DNA of 64,000 nucleotides from Deinococcus humi (GCF_014201875.1 NZ_JACHFL010000003.1:124001-188000), one strand, 5' to 3'; shown: positions 53,379 to 62,649, numbered from the stretch's first letter. Notes: a model not told the origin generated them from the sequence alone. Translations and numbers: made by a program.

Positions 53379-55618
53379 TTCAATTACTGAAGCTGCTCCA
53401 TAGCGGTGTACGGCTTCTCACGCTTCGTGGCCCCGGTGGAATCGGCAAGACTGCCCTGGCCCTGCACCTGGCCCACGCCTTACGGCAACAGAGTGTGTCC
53501 CAGTTCGATCACCTGCAGTTCGTTGATCTCAGCGCCGTTCGTGAGCCCGAACAGGTCCTGGGCCTGGTCGCCGCCGCCCTGCCCGACACTGGACTCCGGG
53601 GCACATCAGAACGGCAGATTCAGGACTTCGCGGCCCGTCACCGTACCCTACTGGTCCTGGACAACTTCGAACAGTTGATGCCCGCTGCGCCGGGACTGGT
53701 TGACCTGCTGGCCAGCGCGGATAGCCTGCAACTGGTGGTGACCAGTCGGGCGGCGCTGCGGCTGCACGACGAGACCGAGTACCCGGTCGAGCCGCTGGCG
53801 CTGCCCTACCGTGTCCATGACGCCGCTTCGAGTGCCGCAGTGCAGCTGTTCGTCGCCCGCATGCAGGCCCTGACCCCCTCATTCACGCTGAACGAAGCTA
53901 ACGCCACCCAGATCATGCGGCTGTGCAGGCTGCTCGAAAGGGTGCCGCTGGCGCTGGAACTGGCGGTCATGCGGACCCGCACGTATGCCCTGGCGGACCT
54001 GCTGACCCAGCTGGGACATCCGCTGGATGTCTTGAAGGCCGATTTCCGGGATCGGCCAGAACGCCTGCGGTCCCTGCGGGCGACCGTGCAGTGGAGCTAT
54101 GACCTGCTGGACGAGGTGGACCGGGCAGTGTTCGAATGCTGTGCGGTATTCGCAGGTCCGTTCACACCGCAGGCGCTGGCTGAGGTGTGGGGCTCACCCG
54201 AAGTACTGGAGCGGGCGGAGACGCTGCTGGAGCAGAGCCTGCTCCAGCGGTTGGATACGCCAGACACGCTGTGGAAGATGCTTCAACCCTTGCGGGACCT
54301 GGCCCTGGAACAGCTGGAGCGTCACCCGCAGGCTGAAGTCTGGCGCGAACGGCATGCGTGGCACTTCCTGAACATGATCGAAGAAGAAAAGCGCAGCTGG
54401 GAGTCCGTTACGGTCCACCGCTATGACGGGTACCTGCCGCATTACCCGAACATCCGGGCCGGGATGCTCTGGGCCGTCGAGCAGCGCCACTCGGAGCTGG
54501 CCTACCGCTTCCTCAGGGCGGTCGTTGGGCTGTGGACGGTCCTCGGACTGCATGTGCAGGAGGCGCCCCTGGTGGACCAGGTGCTGGCTCTGCCTCGCCC
54601 GGAAGACCGCGTCACGTTGCTTGAGGCCCTGGAGGGCAGCCTGATCACACTGGCCTCCCTGGGGAAATTCAAGATCCTGGAAGCGCGGCTGCACGAGATC
54701 CTGGCGCTGCGCCGCGAGCTGGACGACGTGGTGGGCGCCACCTTCTGCAGGCTCTGGCTGGCAGAAGTGGCGCGCCACACCGGCCAGGGGGAACGGGCCT
54801 GGGCAATTGGGCACCAGGTCATCCGCGAGCTGCGAGAACAGGACGGTGACGCCCCGTTGCCTGCTCCACAGATCAACCTCCGGGCCAACGCCTACCTCTT
54901 CGGCGCCCATGACCTGCTGGAACTGGGCCACTACGGTGAAGCCCTGGAGTACGCCAGACTGGCGTACGACTCCTTCCAGGCCATGGGGAACCCGGTCTAC
55001 CAACTGCAGTGCAGGCTCATGACGGGTTGCCTGCTGGTGTACCTGAACCGCCTGCCTGAAGCAGGCTCGCTGATGGTGTCCTGCCTCCAAGAGGCTGTGG
55101 ACCAGGGGTTTAAAGGCGTCGTCGACGATGCGTTGTGTCCGGGGTTGGCCCTGGTGGCGGCCGAGCGGTCTGACTGGACGACACTGGTGCAGTTCCTGGG
55201 GTTCGTGAACTGTATGCACTGGGAGCGCTCGCAAAGCGCGCTGGTTCGCCGCCTGCGGCAGGAGCTGGCCAAGGCCCGGCAGGTCTTGGGCGAGACGGGG
55301 TACCAGCACGCCTGGACGACTGGGCTTCACCTGCACCTGGCGGATGTGGTGGAACTGGCCGAGCGGCTGATTCAGGCACCGATCTCGTTGGCCAGCGAAC
55401 CCGAAGTGACCCTCCACCCTGAGTTGACGCCCAGGGAACTTGAGGTGCTTGCGTTGGTGGCGCAGGGTCATCCGGATCGGCACATCGCGAAGCTGTTAGG
55501 CATCAGCCCCGCCACGGCCAGCAAACACGTGGCCAACCTGCTGGGCAAGTTGGGCCTGCATAACCGCGTCGAGCTGGCACGTTGGGCCATGCACCACGAA
55601 CCGGACAGGACTACGTAG
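53309..55618 (+). CDS. Large ATP-binding LuxR-family transcriptional regulator
   Basis: A 769-residue signal-integrating regulator. An N-terminal NTPase (NB-ARC/STAND-like) domain has Walker A LRGPGGIGKTALALHLAHAL near residue 42 and Walker B RTLLVLDNFEQLMP near residue 112, then a helical arm and winged-helix-like region. The central part (residues 380-680) has TPR-like helical repeats. The C-terminal LuxR HTH is LTPRELEVLALVAQGHPDRH then IAKLLGISPATASKHVANLL. TACACT lies five bases before the ATG, giving an almost leaderless message despite overlap with arsR. Target genes unknown; the downstream lipoprotein is one candidate. Confidence 0.9.
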   Translation: MDRLPGSPLPGALAPLYGREHDLIQLLKLLHSGVRLLTLRGPGGIGKTALALHLAHALRQQSVSQFDHLQFVDLSAVREPEQVLGLVAAALPDTGLRGTSERQIQDFAARHRTLLVLDNFEQLMPAAPGLVDLLASADSLQLVVTSRAALRLHDETEYPVEPLALPYRVHDAASSAAVQLFVARMQALTPSFTLNEANATQIMRLCRLLERVPLALELAVMRTRTYALADLLTQLGHPLDVLKADFRDRPERLRSLRATVQWSYDLLDEVDRAVFECCAVFAGPFTPQALAEVWGSPEVLERAETLLEQSLLQRLDTPDTLWKMLQPLRDLALEQLERHPQAEVWRERHAWHFLNMIEEEKRSWESVTVHRYDGYLPHYPNIRAGMLWAVEQRHSELAYRFLRAVVGLWTVLGLHVQEAPLVDQVLALPRPEDRVTLLEALEGSLITLASLGKFKILEARLHEILALRRELDDVVGATFCRLWLAEVARHTGQGERAWAIGHQVIRELREQDGDAPLPAPQINLRANAYLFGAHDLLELGHYGEALEYARLAYDSFQAMGNPVYQLQCRLMTGCLLVYLNRLPEAGSLMVSCLQEAVDQGFKGVVDDALCPGLALVAAERSDWTTLVQFLGFVNCMHWERSQSALVRRLRQELAKARQVLGETGYQHAWTTGLHLHLADVVELAERLIQAPISLASEPEVTLHPELTPRELEVLALVAQGHPDRHIAKLLGISPATASKHVANLLGKLGLHNRVELARWAMHHEPDRTT

Positions 55619-55789
55619 TCCTGATAACACGGCCTCTACCGAATGCTGGTGATGTGCTGCAGGGAGCCATGAGCCTACTGTGAGGCATCAGTCAATTCAG
55701 GGTTCCGCTGAAAGGCTGTGTTCCAGGTGCGTTCCGCTTGCCTTCGCCGTTCGGTGCTCCGCCCTCGTCCCCGTGCAAGGAGTCCAGCC

Positions 55790-55987
55790 ATGAGACCTGA
55801 GTTCGATCCCCACTTCAACGGCGCCTGGGACAAGCTCGACCGCTACCACCGGGAAGCGACCGCCGACACCGCCCTACGTCAGTGCGCGGACGCCCGCGAG
55901 CCGGTCCCGAGTGGGTGGTTGGATGCCTGGACCCAGCGTGTCCGGCGCTTCCTGCATTTGCAGCCCCGGCCAACCCACCTCAGCTGA
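55790..55987 (+). CDS. Small hypothetical protein, 65 residues
   Basis: A short charged protein (DPHFNGAWDKLDRYHREATA; SGWLDAWTQRVRRFLHLQPR). AAGGAG lies seven bases before the ATG, a very good ribosome-binding site, which supports the gene. No membrane span, cysteine pattern or family recognised. It lies between the LuxR-type regulator and the ScyD/ScyE-like lipoprotein, all on the plus strand. Confidence 0.6.
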   Translation: MRPEFDPHFNGAWDKLDRYHREATADTALRQCADAREPVPSGWLDAWTQRVRRFLHLQPRPTHLS

Positions 55988-56069
55988 CGGCCCTCCGTCT
56001 TTCTGACCCTCAGCACGCTGTGGGGAAGGGCAAGCCTGCCCAGGAGTCATAGCACTCCAGGAGACCTCC

Positions 56070-57155
56070 ATGACACAGTCCCTGCCGCTGGAGCTTCAGG
56101 CCGCCAATCACACCAACACCCGGTTCAAGAGTCTGCGGCATCGGCTCACCCTCGCATGCCTGCTGGCCTCGGTCCTCGCCGCATGTGGCACTCCGCCACC
56201 CGTGGTCAGCGCTAACCCTACCCTGACCACGCTCTCCAAGCCCGCTGCTCCCGCGGCCCCACAACGTCTGGTGAGCGGCCTGACCGGCTCTTTCGGCAGC
56301 ACCATCGGTCCTGATGGTGCGCTGTACGTCACCCTCACTCTGGATGGCAGCATTCGGCGTGTCGATCCGAAGACGGGCGCCGTCAGTACCTTCGCCAGTG
56401 GTCTGCCTACCCCGTTTGTCCCTGAAAACGGTGTGGGCGTCGTGGATGTCGCTTTCATCGGCCACACAGCGTACGCGCTGGTCACCCTAGTCGGCCCGGA
56501 CTACGGCGGCAACAGCCCGGTAGGTATCTACCGGATAGACGGCCCCAACAGCTTCACCCTGTTCGCGGACATCGGTGCCTTCTCGCTCGCCCACCCGCCG
56601 AAGCCGGCGTTCTTCGTGCCCACCGGGGCGCAGCAGGCGATCGAGCCTTTCCGTGGGGGGTTCCTGGTCACCGACGCGCACCACAACCGCGTGCTGCAGG
56701 TCACCAAAGACGGAGAGGTCTCGGAGCTGATCGCCTTCGGGAACATCGTCCCGACGGGCCTGGCGATCGCGGGGAACGCGGTGTACGTGGCTGAGGCCGG
56801 CCCGATTCCCCACCTGCCGCAGAATGGGAAGGTGGTGGCGTTCCGCCCAGGAGACAAGGCCGCGACCCAGGTGGCCGCCGGGGCCCGGCTGCTGGTGGAC
56901 GTGAAGTTCGGACGCGGACGGACCCTCTTTGCGCTGGCGCAGGGCTTCTGGAACGGCCCCTATGAAGGCACTCCGGCGGATCCCAACACTGGTTCGCTGG
57001 TGCGGGCGAACTCAGACGGCACGTTCACAGCGGTGGCATCCCCGCTGGACCGACCGACCTCGATGGAGATCATCGGGAACACGGCGTACATTGTCACGCT
57101 CGGTGGGGAGGTCTGGACAGTGGACAACATCGCCAGCCCGCCTTTTGGAAAGTGA
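56070..57155 (+). CDS. ScyD/ScyE-family lipoprotein (NHL-like beta-propeller)
   Basis: A 361-residue exported protein. A charged leader precedes the hydrophobic segment LTLACLLASVLAACGTPPP, which carries a lipobox (LAAC) near residue 39, so it is likely a lipoprotein. The mature part is a six-bladed propeller of the ScyD/ScyE type: GLTGSFGSTIGPDGALYVTL, SIRRVDPKTGAVSTFASGLP, GGFLVTDAHHNRVLQVTKDG and GNIVPTGLAIAGNAVYVAEA. A GGAG ribosome-binding site precedes the ATG. The family is common as extracellular proteins of unknown function outside scytonemin clusters. Confidence 0.85.
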   Translation: MTQSLPLELQAANHTNTRFKSLRHRLTLACLLASVLAACGTPPPVVSANPTLTTLSKPAAPAAPQRLVSGLTGSFGSTIGPDGALYVTLTLDGSIRRVDPKTGAVSTFASGLPTPFVPENGVGVVDVAFIGHTAYALVTLVGPDYGGNSPVGIYRIDGPNSFTLFADIGAFSLAHPPKPAFFVPTGAQQAIEPFRGGFLVTDAHHNRVLQVTKDGEVSELIAFGNIVPTGLAIAGNAVYVAEAGPIPHLPQNGKVVAFRPGDKAATQVAAGARLLVDVKFGRGRTLFALAQGFWNGPYEGTPADPNTGSLVRANSDGTFTAVASPLDRPTSMEIIGNTAYIVTLGGEVWTVDNIASPPFGK

Positions 57156-57457
57156 GGGGCGCCTGTCTGCCCGCCGCGTACTGACGGATTTGGTTGTTCA
57201 CCGAGAGGTCAGGGACTTATAGGGGCGTGCCTGTCTCTGCCATGGAACACTTTGGGTTCGTTGTGGGCGCCAACGGGATCGTGCGGGTGGAGCACGATAA
57301 CCTCGCCGGCAACGCTTACGGCTGCATGCGGACCTGAGATAACGGGAGCCCGAGAAGCGAGCCTTGCCCTCACCTGGGCGGGGCTCGCTTCGGTCCGGCC
57401 TCGCTGGGGCCTAAATCCACGAGAGTCTGACCACCAGCTCTCAGCGTGTGCAGTTGC
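57156..57457. other. Intergenic region with a short frame and a hairpin
   Basis: About 300 bases. A 31-residue frame at 57242-57337 (FGFVVGANGIVRVEHDNLAG) has no start signal and may be a relic. A GAAGCGAGCC/GGCTCGCTTC hairpin occupies 57354-57391. Confidence 0.4.
57354..57391. terminator. Hairpin downstream of the lipoprotein gene
   Basis: A 10-bp perfect stem GAAGCGAGCC/GGCTCGCTTC enclosing a smaller GCCC/GGGC stem. No T-run, so termination would be inefficient. Confidence 0.5.
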
Positions 57458-57583
57458 CTAAGGCGCTCGGCACTCGGCCGTCGAGGAGGCTGCCGCCCAG
57501 TACACATGCGTGGGCCCGATGGTCCCCGTGAGCAAGGTCAAGGCACCTCCGACGGCGCGGTAGGCAGTCAAACGTTCGGGCAT
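57458..57583 (-). pseudogene. Truncated second copy of the DUF3995 gene
   Basis: From the ATG at 57583 it reads LTAYRAVGGALTLLTGTIGP then THVYWAAASSTAECRAP and stops at 57458. This matches the N-terminus of the intact DUF3995 protein (LTAHRAV...LLTGTIASVHVYWAA), then diverges right after YWAA. DNA similarity extends upstream through the start region to about 57650, corresponding to about 45690. It is therefore a duplicated gene start with its promoter, now cut short. The rest of the gene is missing. Confidence 0.75.
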
Positions 57584-57897
57584 GGGCACGTCACACCCTG
57601 CTCGGGGCTGCGAAATGTCCCCTGACAGCGCCCAGGGCGTGCGCTGGTTGGTGCACCTCTCAGCGCGGAACGGGGACCACCGTAAGCGTCCCGGACTGCC
57701 CAGCCGCTCCGACTAATATTGCAGCGGTGCTGGGACATAGGTCAGTGCTTACCGTTCCGTCTTCCCTGTCCCAGCCGCGGCAGGCCATGAGCCAGGTGTG
57801 GGCGGAGGCAGGGGTTGACGACAGGGCGTGTCGGCCAAGGACTGCAATCGTGGAGAAGGTTGGGGGATAGGTCTCAGTGCCGCAGGAGTGGCATGCC
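57584..57897. other. Remnant promoter copy and unassigned sequence
   Basis: 57584-57650 is the diverged copy of the DUF3995 upstream region (shared GGGCACNTCACACCCTGC). From 57650 to 57897 no gene or element was recognised. Confidence 0.5.
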
Positions 57898-58686
57898 TTA
57901 GAAGAGCAGGGCGATCTCCACGAAGTACGCAGCCTCTTGGGCAGTCAGTCGCGCCCCCGGTCCGTACCCTTCAGCGAAAGCCGCTCGATCAGCTGGTGTC
58001 AGGTCATGCGTCGCCACCGCCACGTCGTAGCGCGGATCGCCAATATCCGCGAATGCCCAGTCGATGAGGCCAATCACGCGTCCGCCCACCGTCATAACGT
58101 TGTCCAGGAACAGGTCTCCGTGGATCAGGGCCGGTGCCACTGGCGAGGGGCGCTTATTGCGGAGCCGTTCGATCCTGGCCGGGTCTACCGCTGGATTCAA
58201 AGTGTTCGTTACTTCTAGGGTGTGCTCGAGCCAGTTGTAGCTTCCGAAGTCCGGCGGGGGCGTCGTGGCATGCAGCCGTGCCAGGGCAGCGCCGAAATCC
58301 GTGAGAAGCGACGTGCGACGAGCGCGGTCGAGTTCCGTACTGAGGGCGGTTTCCAGCGTGGTTCCGGGCAAGCGTTGGGTCACGAGCCATCCCTCACGTC
58401 CGAGGGAGGTGGGGCGCTCGAGGAACAGCAGTGGTTGGGGCGCTGGCACGCCGAGCGGGTGAACGGTGCGGAGCGCTTGATGCTCACGCCGGATCACTTC
58501 GAGGTGCTCTCCGGCGGAGCATTTGAGCACGATGGGGCCGCCGCTGGCGTCGAGCGCGAAGGCCACACGAGAGGTACGGCCCTGCTGCGGGGGTTCCTGG
58601 AGCGGACTGTCATCGAGCATTGCCCTGACTTCAGTGGGGAGCCCTGCGCGCGTCAAGGGCCTGTCGTACGGGCGCGGGGGGGCCAT
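57898..58686 (-). CDS. Aminoglycoside phosphotransferase/choline kinase-like protein
   Basis: A 262-residue APH-fold kinase. The N-lobe contains GRTSRVAFALDASGGPIVLK (nucleotide loop and lysine) near residue 40, the catalytic loop is ALIHGDLFLDNVMTVGGR near residue 189 with intact Asp and Asn, and the metal-binding motif is VIGLIDWAFADIGDPRYDVA. Unlike the kinase-like protein at 43462-44391, all catalytic residues are present. Small-molecule phosphorylation is expected. The start at 58686 is preferred for length; a GTG five codons earlier is possible. Confidence 0.85.
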   Translation of the reverse strand: MAPPRPYDRPLTRAGLPTEVRAMLDDSPLQEPPQQGRTSRVAFALDASGGPIVLKCSAGEHLEVIRREHQALRTVHPLGVPAPQPLLFLERPTSLGREGWLVTQRLPGTTLETALSTELDRARRTSLLTDFGAALARLHATTPPPDFGSYNWLEHTLEVTNTLNPAVDPARIERLRNKRPSPVAPALIHGDLFLDNVMTVGGRVIGLIDWAFADIGDPRYDVAVATHDLTPADRAAFAEGYGPGARLTAQEAAYFVEIALLF

Positions 58687-58954
58687 ACGCTCAGTATTCA
58701 CCGTCGTGACCGCAGAGCGAGCAGGGGTCCCATGGCGCTCGATGATCGCGCCTGGTGATTCCCTGGCCGACACGCCCTGGCAGGACCTGGTCAGGAGGAT
58801 CGATGCTGAGTCTTCCCTTCTTCAGCCTGAGGTTCATGCTCTCTGCTGCCTCGCGTTCCCTTTTTTCCACGGAGCACACCACATCGTGATCGTGGACAGG
58901 AGTCACCCACAACGGTCAAAATGGCGAACACCTTCACTTTGCAGGAGGAGTCCC

Positions 58955-59758
58955 ATGACGGATATGCCCGGCCGCATGCCCCGGCTCGATCTCGCCAGCC
59001 TTGACTAGTCTTTCCGCGAGTACGCCCGACACCTGTACCAGGCCTCGACCAACCTGCTGGAAGAGGACGACGCCCTGCTGTTCACCGTCGCCTTCACTCC
59101 GGACCCGGACTTCAATGTGCTCCACGGTGGCTATGTCGGTCCGGACGCGGGTGAACGCCTTGCCGCCACCCTCGCCCGCCTTCGGGCCTGGAACATCCCT
59201 TTCCAGTGGGTGGTCCCCAGCACGGCGGCCGACTTCAGCGCCGTCCTGTCCGCGCAGGGCGTTCCCAAGGTTGGTGACGCCCCGATCATGACGCTTGACC
59301 TCAGTCGGCTAAACCCGGAGGATGCGCAGGTGGAGGGCTTGACCCTGCACCGGGTGTCGACAGCATCGGATCTGCGCGACTGGGTAGCCGTGTCCGTTGA
59401 GGTGTTTGGCTTCAGTCAGGAGAGCGCCCGGCGCTTGAACGAGATGGGCCTGGAGGTCATCCTTGACCCGGAATCGCGGGTGCGCTGCTACTTGGGGCGC
59501 CTGAACGGCGAGCCAGTGGGGACGGCGCTCAATGTCCATGGGAAGGAGCTGGTCAGCGTGTGGGCCATCGGCACGGTGGAACGGGCGCGTCGGCACGGGA
59601 TCGGGGCCGCGTTGACCACCGGGCCGCTGTTGGAGGCGCGGGCGGCAGGGTACGGGTCAGCGATGTTGCTCTCGACCGAGGCGGGCTTTCCGGTGTACAC
59701 GCGCCTGGGGTGGGAAGTGCAATCCACCTGCCCCGTTCACGTGGGCGGCCAGGGGTAG
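58955..59758 (+). pseudogene. GNAT acetyltransferase gene interrupted by an amber codon
   Basis: GGAGGAG and the ATG at 58955 start a frame that after 17 codons (PGRMPRLDLASLD) meets TAG at 59006-59008, then continues in the same frame to 59758 as a good GNAT protein: REYARHLYQASTNLLEEDDA, then ELVSVWAIGTVERARRHGIG near residue 208, and MLLSTEAGFPVYTRLGWEVQ. Apart from the single stop the gene looks healthy. Only a weak internal start (GTG at 59117) could give a shortened product. Recent nonsense mutation or sequencing error are the choices. Confidence 0.75.
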
Positions 59759-60151
59759 AACGGTCTGGGACGACAGGTCAGCATGCGCGGCGGCCAGGCC
59801 CTCAGGGGCGGCGCGGTCCTGGGGCAGGGGGCGTCCAGCCAGACGTCAAGGCCCTTGCTTGGTCGCACAGCTAGCATGGCCATCGCCGTTAAGTTGCCAG
59901 AACCTCGACAACAACCGCGAGCTGCTGCTTTGTGGCCGTCCGTATCGGACCAGGCCGACGAAGTTGCGTGGCAAGACATGGAGCATTGGCTCGAGGCAGT
60001 CAAATTCTGGGGCCCATTCTGGATAGACCAGCCCGGAAGCCGGGTTCCCTCCAGAGTCACCAGCGTTCAAGTTACCTATCCCTCCCGACATGCATCTTCT
60101 CTGAAGGCAGCGCCCGGGCCTCCCCTCACGCTCCTCAAACACGACGCAGAC
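59759..60151. other. Intergenic region with no recognised gene
   Basis: About 390 bases. The frame leading into the DUF6194 region is open here, but its residues do not resemble that family and no start signal is present. Confidence 0.45.
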
Positions 60152-60572
60152 GTGGACGCACGCGAGCTCCTGGATCAGATCCGCAGCCAGTTCGAACACG
60201 TGGTGTGTGCCGAGGCCGCGGACAATTTCTTCGTGTTCTACAATCCGAACCACGTGGGCTCAGAGCAGCAAATGCCCTTCGTGACCGTGATGGTCAACAA
60301 CGCCAACGACGACTTCTCCCGGCTCCAGCAGTCTGGCGCCTACCGTGTGAACGTCGGGGTCAGACGTTCAGTGCGCTGTTCAACCCCCAGGGGGGTTCGA
60401 CTTCACGGCCGCCGACCAACTGATGCCACGTCCGGTCTACGCCTCCTCGTCCTGGGTCTGCGTGGTCAACCCTGGCCCCACGACGCTCGAACAGTTGCGG
60501 GAGCTGGTCGCCGAGGCGTATGACATCGGCCTGGAGCGCCTGAAGCGTCGGCAGAATGGGACGACACCCTAA
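60152..60572 (+). pseudogene. DUF6194-type gene with two frameshifts
   Basis: From GTG 60152 the protein reads ELLDQIRSQFEHVVCAEAAD, FFVFYNPNHVGSEQQMPFVT and SRLQQSGAYRVNVG, the usual start of DUF6194 proteins. A frame change at the GGGG run (60356-60359) leads to QTFSALFNPQGG, and a second at the G run (60390-60395) leads to FDFTAADQLMPRPVYASSWV and CVVNPGPTTLEQLRELVAEA, ending at TAA 60570. Both need one added base to restore frame. The true start is uncertain. All parts of the family are still present, so decay is recent or the reads are wrong at G runs. Confidence 0.7.
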
Positions 60573-60652
60573 GGATCACTCCTCCCCATCATCTCCAGCG
60601 ACAGCAGCCTCAGCTGCTGCCGGGAATCGTTGAGATCTGGCCCATCCGCACA

Positions 60653-60925
60653 TCAGCCTGCATCTCCCAGCTCCAGCCACGCCAGGCTGAAGAAGGCGGC
60701 CTCAATGCGCGGTGTCAGGTCTCGTCGCGCGAGGCGCAGCTCGGCCCGACCCCAGAGTCCGCAATAGTGGGCCAGCGGGGAGCGCAGAGGTGTGGTTGCC
60801 ATTCTGAGGGTCAGCCGGCCACCGTGGTTCTCGCCCAGACAGCGGCGCAGTTCGGCGACGCCCTCGGGCCTTGTCTCCCAGCCGGCGGGCAGCACCACGA
60901 GCAGCACTGGCTGGGGAACGTCCAT
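60653..60925 (-). CDS. Hypothetical protein, 90 residues
   Basis: An Arg/Leu-rich protein (PVLLVVLPAGWETRPEGVAE; ELRRCLGENHGGRLTLRMAT; RDLTPRIEAAFFSLAWLELG) not recognised. TAGCCT stands exactly six bases before the ATG, matching the leaderless pattern of the window, which is the best evidence for expression. No signal peptide or motif. It lies among broken genes, so it may itself be a survivor of a longer unit. Confidence 0.55.
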   Translation of the reverse strand: MDVPQPVLLVVLPAGWETRPEGVAELRRCLGENHGGRLTLRMATTPLRSPLAHYCGLWGRAELRLARRDLTPRIEAAFFSLAWLELGDAG

Positions 60926-60931
60926 GACAGC

Positions 60932-60937
60932 AGGCTA
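60932..60937 (-). promoter_or_regulatory. Leaderless-type -10 box
   Basis: TAGCCT on the minus strand, six bases before the ATG at 60925. Confidence 0.5.
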
Positions 60938-61084
60938 GGCCTGGAACTGTCACGGCACTGTGACCGACTGAGCAGCTTCAGCACAGCTGCCTGTCTTGAA
61001 AGCCCTCTGCAGGACATATGGCGTCTCGTTGGCCATATAGAGCGGTAGTCTAGGTGGATAGCGTGGGTTTCGCAGGAGGGAAGC

Positions 61085-61640
61085 ATGAACCACCGGACCA
61101 GAGTGCCTTTGGAGGCCCTTGAGATGTATCGAGAGGGGAGAGGCTAGGCGCCTGGGCGATGGACGCAACCAGCTTGAACTTCTGCAGGTGCGGGCACGGA
61201 TGAGCCGCTTCTTGCCCGCGTTCTCTGCCGTCATGCTGGATGTGGGAGGGGCCCCGGAGCACACAGTCTGTGGCTGGTCCAGCAGGGTTACGGTGTCCTC
61301 CTGCTGGCAGTCGCTCCCCTGATCAGATTGCAGGAGGGAGACGCCTGCGCGCTTCCCTGTGATCATACCAGTGCAGACACCATGCTGCTGTATGGTCCGC
61401 TCTATCATCTGATGCAGAAGAGCGCCCCGCTGGCAGCCTTGCGGGAAGCCCGGTGCCTCTTGCTGACCATGGGCGTGAACCGCTTCGCCTCTCCCTCATT
61501 GACGGGCTGTTCAGCGGCCTGAATCAGGACCCGGATTTCATGTGGCATGACGTGGAAAGGACTTGGGCACCAGGATGTGGCTCAAGCGTGTGGTCAAGCT
61601 GTGACGATCACGGGTTAGCGGTCTCCAAGCCGGCCACTGG
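61085..61640 (+). pseudogene. SAM-dependent methyltransferase gene, multiply frameshifted
   Basis: Pieces of one class I methyltransferase occur in order but in different frames. NHRTRVPLEALEMYREGR starts at ATG 61085 (ribosome-binding site GGAGGGAAG, stop TAG 61145). RRLGDGRNQLELLQVRARMS and FLPAFSAVMLDVGGAPEH follow (SAM motif I, LDVGGxPG). WLVQQGYGVLLLAVAPLI comes next, then DTMLLYGPLYHLMQKSAPLA and ALREARCLLLTMGVNRFASP, and finally IDGLFSGLNQDPDFMWHDVE. At least three frame changes are needed. Clearly dead as a single protein. Confidence 0.75.
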
Positions 61641-61690
61641 CATGCTCCGGTGTGGGACTTGGAGACGGGCCCCGGGCGAGTGCTCTGCCT

Positions 61691-62443
61691 TTATGGGATG
61701 CACTCCTGATTCAGGCGTTCGAGCAGCGCCATAAGCTCAAAGGCGTCACCCAGCGCTGCGCCGACCGCCGTGTTGTCGAAGATGACCCAGAGCTCCTGCC
61801 CGGCGGGTGTGGCGTGAACCGTCCGGGCCAGCGTCTGCAGGGCCTCTCGGCCATACGCCGAATAGTACGTGCGTGGGGAGCCGTGCCAGCGGTAGTACCG
61901 TGTTCCCCCAGAGCCGCCCGGCCGGGCGGCTCTGGGCACGACCGCTGGATCGGCCGCCACCCGGCCCACCTGAAGCTCGGTCAGTTGCGCATCGACCTCA
62001 GGGGTAAACCAGGAGGGGTGGCGCGGTTCACACAGGACCGCAGCGGAGGTGAGGTCCCGGAGTTCCATGAAGAAGGCCCGCGCGACGTCACACTCGAACG
62101 CCAGGCTGGGTGGGAGTTGAACGAGCAGGCCACCCAGCCTGTCCCCAAGGCCCTCCACCTGGTCCAGAAAGGAGCGCAGCAGGTCACCGCTTTCGCGCAG
62201 CCGCGCCGTATGGGTGACCGCCTTGGGGACCTTGACGCTGAAGCGGAATCCGGGAGGAACACTGCGTGCCCACCGTTCGTAGGTGCGGCGCTGGTGCGGC
62301 CGGGTGAACGAGGAGTTGATCTCCACCGCGGTCAAGCGGGTGCTGTAGCGTTCCAGCACGCTGTCACCGGTGTCGAAGAGAGCCGCCTGGCCGCTGGCTA
62401 CGCCCCAGCCCGCACAACCAATTTTGAAGACGTCAGACCGCAT
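61691..62443 (-). CDS. DUF72 (YecE-like) protein
   Basis: A 250-residue TIM-barrel-like protein of the DUF72 family. It opens with FKIGCAGWGVASGQAALFDT (family pattern IGTSGW), then TRLTAVEINSSFTRPHQRRT near residue 33 and VPPGFRFSVKVPKAVTHTAR near residue 57; QLPPSLAFECDVARAFFMEL, AVLCEPRHPSWFTPE and the late TRYYRWHGSPRTYYSAY are also typical. Function unknown. The start at 62443 has GGAGG eight bases upstream; the longer frame above it is not supported. Confidence 0.88.
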   Translation of the reverse strand: MRSDVFKIGCAGWGVASGQAALFDTGDSVLERYSTRLTAVEINSSFTRPHQRRTYERWARSVPPGFRFSVKVPKAVTHTARLRESGDLLRSFLDQVEGLGDRLGGLLVQLPPSLAFECDVARAFFMELRDLTSAAVLCEPRHPSWFTPEVDAQLTELQVGRVAADPAVVPRAARPGGSGGTRYYRWHGSPRTYYSAYGREALQTLARTVHATPAGQELWVIFDNTAVGAALGDAFELMALLERLNQECIP

Positions 62444-62649
62444 GGCTGCTCCTCCTGCGCCTGATTGTTTCAAGGGTAGCAGCGGCTGTGTAGGGATTTG
62501 AGCCATTTTGTACCTTCGATTGCTTTCATGAGACGGACCGAACCGGAGCCAGGGTAGGAAGGACCTGACCCAGGCCGGACAGCGTGGGGTGAATCCAGGC
62601 AGGTGCATGCCTCATGGGCCGTATTACGTTCACAGCGTAACGAGTCGAG
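62444..62649. other. Upstream region of the topoisomerase gene
   Basis: About 205 bases between divergent DUF72 and topoisomerase genes; no gene seen. TTCACA at 62629 is a possible -35 partner of the TATGCT box. Confidence 0.45.

Noticed and set aside
54194..55483. 429-residue minus-strand frame
   Set aside because: Antisense to the LuxR-type regulator gene.
59006..59008. Programmed readthrough or pyrrolysine insertion at the TAG in the GNAT gene
   Set aside because: No pyrrolysine system is expected in Deinococcus and no readthrough context was recognised; simple nonsense mutation or error is likelier.
60356..60395. Programmed ribosomal frameshifting in the DUF6194 gene
   Set aside because: Two separate shifts of the same direction at G-runs without slippery heptamers or obvious stimulatory structure.
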